In this document: piece by piece, positions 21,678 through 24,213 of the stretch
Layout: each line of letters opens with the position of its first letter
Position numbering within the stretch: the first letter of the stretch is position 1
DNA from: a virus
Reading direction: 5' to 3' (one strand)
DNA: 24,213 nt
IMG/VR virus record: IMGVR_UViG_3300009182_001920
Span: 1 to 24,213 of that record
Notes under the pieces: generated by a model
What the model was told of the DNA's origin: nothing
The model's database searches: none
Seen by the model: the letters and a program-made list of their open reading frames with translations, nothing else
Translations under genes and position numbers: made by a program

Positions 21678-21971
21678 TTAAATTTTTGTTTTAGAACCAT
21701 ATAACTCATCGTGATTGTGTAAAGCCATTATACTATAATGAATCACTTTTAGCAAGTCTTTTCTGTTACGACCTTCTTTCTTACCGTATCTTTGTGCATA
21801 TTTCATAATGTTACCGATACAGAAACCCTCACCGTGACCACTATCCATTATAAACTCAGTTGCCTGAAATTTATTTTGTGAATAGTGTTCACCGTAAGTG
21901 TTATCAATATAGACTTTTAATTCATCGAGTATTCTACCTTCACTATACTTGTAATCTATATCACATCTCAT
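21678..21971 (-). CDS. DUF3310 protein
   Basis: 97 residues. HYSQNKFQATEFI (about 29-41), GEGFCIGNIMKYAQRYGKKE (about 48-67) and RKDLLKVIHYSIMALH (about 70-85) are the DUF3310 signature: a Q-x-x-E helix, a GNxxKYxxRxxxK core and a D-LxK...Y helix. Some phage members, such as T7 gp1.7, are described as nucleotide kinases, but no P-loop is present here. It lies between a glycosyltransferase and the clamp gene, with short gaps on both sides. A possible sigma70 promoter for gene 45 lies inside its coding sequence. Confidence 0.8.
   Translation of the reverse strand: MRCDIDYKYSEGRILDELKVYIDNTYGEHYSQNKFQATEFIMDSGHGEGFCIGNIMKYAQRYGKKEGRNRKDLLKVIHYSIMALHNHDELYGSKTKI
21727..21755 (-). promoter_or_regulatory. 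Candidate internal promoter for gene 45
   Basis: TTGCTA (21755-21750; four of six to consensus), 17-base spacer, TATAAT (21732-21727), inside the DUF3310 gene and about 60 bases before the gp45 ATG. It would give the clamp operon a start downstream of the 22804-22840 terminator. AT-rich coding sequence makes chance matches likely. Confidence 0.35.
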
Positions 21972-21973
21972 GA

Positions 21974-22789
21974 TTATAGTTTACCAGTCAATTCAGCAAC
22001 TTTAGGCATGTTACCAGTGAATGGATATGTACCAATATGTTGTGTTTTCATCCATGGACACAAGTAGATTTCTCCACCAATCTTGCGCCACATCTGGCAA
22101 AACATATAATCTTCAGATAGATACCGATCAGAACCACCACCAACAATAGAATCTTTAGTATCAATTACTGTATCAAAGTATGCATGAATATATCTTGAAC
22201 CGTCAAAGTTTGCTTGACCAACATGATCAGGCTTATACCGAATAGTAGGATATGCATCTCGCATCTTATCAAATACTTCACGTTTAACCATCATGAAACC
22301 TGTACCAATTTCTAATACTTGAAGTGGTTCAGTTACAGAAAAGTTTTTGGTACCATGAACAACATTAAACACATAATCACCAACAACATATTCTAAATCT
22401 TGTGGTGGTAAATCAGGATGTTTTCTTGCTGCTTCTGCTACATTGTTCCAATTGATAGATTTCTTAGGATAAGGTCCACCAACTACTTCTTTATCTAATG
22501 CCATCAATGCAATTACATCTTGCGGATTAAAATGAACATCAGAATCAATGAAGAGTAGATGAGTGCATTCCGAACGGAGAAATTCATCTACAAGATAATT
22601 ACGTGCCCGAGTGATAAGAGATTCATTAAACAAAAATGAAAACTTAACATCAACACCATATTTCATCATCATTACTTGCAAATCAAGGCATGATTTCATA
22701 TACATGCCATATGACATACCACCATACATCGGTGTTGCCACAAACAACTTAAACTGTTTTAAATCTTCTAATTTAACTTTTATTTCCAT
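21974..22789 (-). CDS. GT-A-fold glycosyltransferase of marine T4-like phages
   Basis: 271 residues. FVATPMYGGMSYGMYMKS (16-33), NESLITRARNYLVDEFL (55-71), HLLFIDSDVHFNPQDV (77-92, DxD at 82-84), GGPYPKK, EIGTGFMMVKREVF and LSEDYMFCQMW form a set I associate with a glycosyltransferase common in T4-like cyanophages. The DSD binds the metal and nucleotide sugar, and the late SED is the likely acceptor-side acidic motif. The target (DNA, virion or host glycan) is unknown. It lies with replication genes, not in the late sugar cassette, so it may act early. ATG is 14 bases after the U-run of a terminator, and the only SD-like sequence is a weak GGAT. Confidence 0.75.
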   Translation of the reverse strand: MEIKVKLEDLKQFKLFVATPMYGGMSYGMYMKSCLDLQVMMMKYGVDVKFSFLFNESLITRARNYLVDEFLRSECTHLLFIDSDVHFNPQDVIALMALDKEVVGGPYPKKSINWNNVAEAARKHPDLPPQDLEYVVGDYVFNVVHGTKNFSVTEPLQVLEIGTGFMMVKREVFDKMRDAYPTIRYKPDHVGQANFDGSRYIHAYFDTVIDTKDSIVGGGSDRYLSEDYMFCQMWRKIGGEIYLCPWMKTQHIGTYPFTGNMPKVAELTGKL

Positions 22790-22803
22790 AGTATATCCAT
22801 TCT

Positions 22804-22840
22804 AAAAAAAGAGGTGACACAAATATATATGCATCACCTC
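22804..22840 (-). terminator. Strong intrinsic terminator after the HTH gene
   Basis: GAGGUGAUGCA pairs with UGUGUCACCUC (11 bp including two G-U pairs; 22840-22811) around an 8-base A/U loop, followed by seven Us (22810-22804). It closes the one-gene HTH unit 19 bases after its stop codon. Confidence 0.9.
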
Positions 22841-22859
22841 ATATAATTACACTACAGAT

Positions 22860-23126
22860 TTAGGCAAATGCAGCAGCACCCAACTCCTTATAAGCTGCAG
22901 CAACCATCTGACGATTAGGCGTACCTAAACGATAAACAGTGATAGTTTCACCGTTGGTTGTCTTTTTGCTATTGCGGTAGATACTATAACCCTCAGCACG
23001 TAATTCAGCAATGCGAGCAGAGAATCGCTCAATACCATAACGGCTTTTAGCAACATTCTCAGTAATATCTTTACCAGTTTTGAAAAAGTCAAGTAGTTTT
23101 TCGTTTTGTGAACTATTTGATTTCAT
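22860..23126 (-). CDS. Small helix-turn-helix protein (HTH_39-like)
   Basis: 88 residues. KLLDFFKTGKDITENVAKSR (10-29), YGIERFSARIAELRAEGYSI (30-49) and a TTNGETITVYRLG beta wing (about 56-68) give a winged-helix layout. IERFSARIAELR is the probable recognition helix. Proteins of this kind (HTH_39, PF14090, from memory) are widespread in marine T4-like phages, with unknown targets. ATG has GGAG 7 bases upstream. The gene has its own consensus promoter, a structured leader and its own terminator, an isolation unusual in this window. It may be a regulator controlled by its leader RNA or by itself; that is inference. Confidence 0.8.
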   Translation of the reverse strand: MKSNSSQNEKLLDFFKTGKDITENVAKSRYGIERFSARIAELRAEGYSIYRNSKKTTNGETITVYRLGTPNRQMVAAAYKELGAAAFA

Positions 23127-23148
23127 AATAATACTCCAATTTAGTTTT

Positions 23149-23191
23149 GTGTCGCAATTAAATTAAATTTACAGAGGCGACACTTCTCTGT
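23149..23191 (-). promoter_or_regulatory. H-type RNA pseudoknot in the leader of the HTH gene
   Basis: Stem 1: ACAGAG (23191-23186) with CUCUGU (23176-23171), 6 bp. Stem 2: GUGUCGC (23183-23177) with GCGACAC (23155-23149), 7 bp. Loop 1 is AA (2 bases), the stems abut without a linker and loop 3 is 15 A/U bases. This is the classic geometry for coaxial stacking. It begins about 5 bases after the expected transcript start and ends about 12 bases before the GGAG. Confidence 0.65.
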
Positions 23192-23202
23192 TAATTTCAA
23201 CT

Positions 23203-23231
23203 ATTATACTATAATTATATAACAGTGTCAA
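23203..23231 (-). promoter_or_regulatory. Perfect sigma70 promoter TTGACA-N17-TATAAT
   Basis: TTGACA (23231-23226), 17-base spacer, TATAAT (23208-23203), start expected near 23196. It lies in the gap between cobS and the HTH gene. The -35 sits at the centre of the dyad AGTGT-CA-ACACT (23224-23235), a possible operator. Confidence 0.85.
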
Positions 23232-23249
23232 CACTTTAACAGGTAAATG

Positions 23250-24213
23250 TTATTGATTGCCATTAGTCCAAAGGTAATTGCTCTTGTTTATTACCAATCC
23301 AGAACTTAAAGTTTCAGCAACACTATCTGGTATAGTTGTCATAGTATTTGGTATAGTTGTCATAGTATTAGGTATTCCGGCAGGAGTTTGTTGAGCCGAA
23401 TTCACTGCATTTGACATCTCTTCAGCCAAACTACTTTCAGGCACAACTGTTTCAATAGTAGGTTTTGCATCTTCATCAATCTTAGTATATAAATCTAAGA
23501 ATGATCTTTTTGTATCTTCATCAAAACGATTCAAGCATAATTCAATTGCCTTCATCTTATCATTAAAGACACCAAACGATTTAACAATATGTACCAAACG
23601 GCGAGTAGAGATAACTTCATCAGCACCACCTTCGGCAAATGTTTTACGAATAATATCTGCCCATGTTACCAATTTATCTACAAATTCATTATCATCTTTA
23701 CCAACAGATGACATTTCCTTAACTAAAATTTTCTTCTCTACTGAAACAGATGGCCACTCTTGTTCGATTGTAATCAAGAATCGTTCTAAAAATGCCTCAT
23801 TCAATACATTAGTAAACATATAACGACCATCTTCAGAACCTTTACCTTTAGTATTTGCAGTAGCAATTACAGTAAAACCTTCTGCAGGTGTTACTACTTC
23901 ATTTTTCTTTTTCAATAAGAATGGTTTGCCTTCAAATACACGCTGTAAACATGATAGATTAGCTGCACCATAATCAATCTCATCAATACACAAGACTGCA
24001 CCTTGTCGTGCCGCAACTGTTACTGGACCATCACGCCATTCCATCTGTCCATTAATCAATACATAGTTACCTAACAAATCACTTTCATCGGTTTCTGGTG
24101 TCATTGAAATACAAACAAACTTGCGACCAATCTTGGCACATGCCTGTTCTGCCGACATTGTTTTACCATTACCCGATTGACCAGTAATCAATAACGGAAA
24201 GAATTGATTGGAA
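23250..24213 (-). CDS. cobS: CobS-like AAA+ ATPase (5' end outside window)
   Basis: The frame stays open to the right edge, so the N-terminus is missing; 320 residues are visible. Walker A GQSGNGKT lies near the visible start, Walker B is AVLCIDEIDYG, and TVIATANTKGKG (sensor 1) and an arginine-rich LERFLITI follow. The DESDLLGNY and EWRDGPV blocks match the CobS/MoxR group. In bacteria CobS is part of the cobaltochelatase for vitamin B12. T4-like cyanophages carry this gene widely, but its phage role is unproven. The tail after the ATPase core is Pro/Thr/Ser-rich with a short tandem repeat and ends NKSNYLWTNGNQ. Confidence 0.85.
   Translation of the reverse strand, partial: SNQFFPLLITGQSGNGKTMSAEQACAKIGRKFVCISMTPETDESDLLGNYVLINGQMEWRDGPVTVAARQGAVLCIDEIDYGAANLSCLQRVFEGKPFLLKKKNEVVTPAEGFTVIATANTKGKGSEDGRYMFTNVLNEAFLERFLITIEQEWPSVSVEKKILVKEMSSVGKDDNEFVDKLVTWADIIRKTFAEGGADEVISTRRLVHIVKSFGVFNDKMKAIELCLNRFDEDTKRSFLDLYTKIDEDAKPTIETVVPESSLAEEMSNAVNSAQQTPAGIPNTMTTIPNTMTTIPDSVAETLSSGLVINKSNYLWTNGNQ
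23329..23370 (-). repeat. 21-base tandem repeat in the cobS tail
   Basis: Two copies of a 21-base unit (23329-23349 and 23350-23370) differ by one base and encode IPNTMTT twice, with a third partial copy on each side (GIPNTM..., TIPDSV). It is a coding repeat in a probably disordered tail; copy number may vary between related phages. Confidence 0.8.

Noticed and set aside
21962-21985. TATAAT just before the DUF3310 gene as a promoter
   Set aside because: The only TTGACT is 7 bases upstream, far too close for a -35, and no good alternative exists.
23329-23370. Short direct repeats as a CRISPR array
   Set aside because: Repeats are adjacent without spacers and encode an in-frame peptide repeat.
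1-24213. tRNA genes, common in T4-like phages
   Set aside because: I looked for cloverleaf patterns and T-arm GTTCGA-type sequences in the gaps and saw none; gaps are too short for most.

Overview
The window is a piece of a T4-like myovirus genome (Caudoviricetes). It most resembles the marine branch that includes T4-like cyanophages and Pelagibacter phages. The evidence is a T4-type replisome (gp43, gp44, gp62, gp45, gp41, UvsX, RegA) mixed with genes typical of the marine relatives: a CobS-like ATPase, an IbpA-type small heat-shock protein, an Sm-like protein, a MazG-type pyrophosphohydrolase, DUF3310, an HTH_39-type protein and a DUF6267-type protein. The sequence is AT-rich (about two thirds A+T by eye). 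No photosynthesis genes are present, so the host cannot be fixed; a marine bacterium is likely. All genes lie on the minus strand, so transcription runs from high to low coordinates. No tRNA, rRNA, CRISPR array or insertion sequence was seen, and no gene-free stretch exceeds 300 bases.

Layout in transcription order. (1) 24213-23250: 3' part of a CobS-like AAA+ gene. (2) 23231-22804: a one-gene unit with a consensus sigma70 promoter, a leader that can fold as an H-type pseudoknot, a small HTH protein and a strong terminator. (3) 22789-18879: a GT-A glycosyltransferase, DUF3310 protein, clamp gp45, a 58-aa FlbD-like protein, clamp loader gp44/gp62, RegA and a 58-aa protein, closed by a UUCG-loop terminator. 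(4) 18821-17615: small heat-shock protein, a 55-aa protein and an AbrB-MazG fusion. (5) From a second perfect TTGACA-N17-TATAAT promoter at 17618-17590: a 76-aa protein, Sm-like protein, DNA polymerase gp43, UvsX, a small conserved protein, primase-helicase gp41 and a DUF4338/DruA-like protein. (6) From a T4-type late promoter (TATAAATA, 10666-10659): an unknown Gly-rich protein, the DUF6267 protein, a 39-aa protein, then a tight cassette of eight sugar, lipid or methyl-transfer genes. (7) A second late promoter (1542-1535) drives a nucleotidyltransferase plus P-loop kinase protein that runs off the left edge.

The least explained part is the late region. Three of its products start with a short sequence (M-x-F-x-[DE]-[FY]-I-x-E) that matches the T4 capsid-targeting leader and ends in the I-x-E site cut by the T4 prohead protease. 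They are the nucleotidyltransferase-kinase, the DUF6267 protein (which has a ligase-like KxDG motif) and the 39-aa protein. I infer that this phage packages a small set of putative nucleic-acid enzymes in its head. The first late gene also has a 9-bp hairpin that would hide its ribosome binding site in read-through transcripts but not in transcripts from its own promoter, a control known for T4 genes e, soc and 49.
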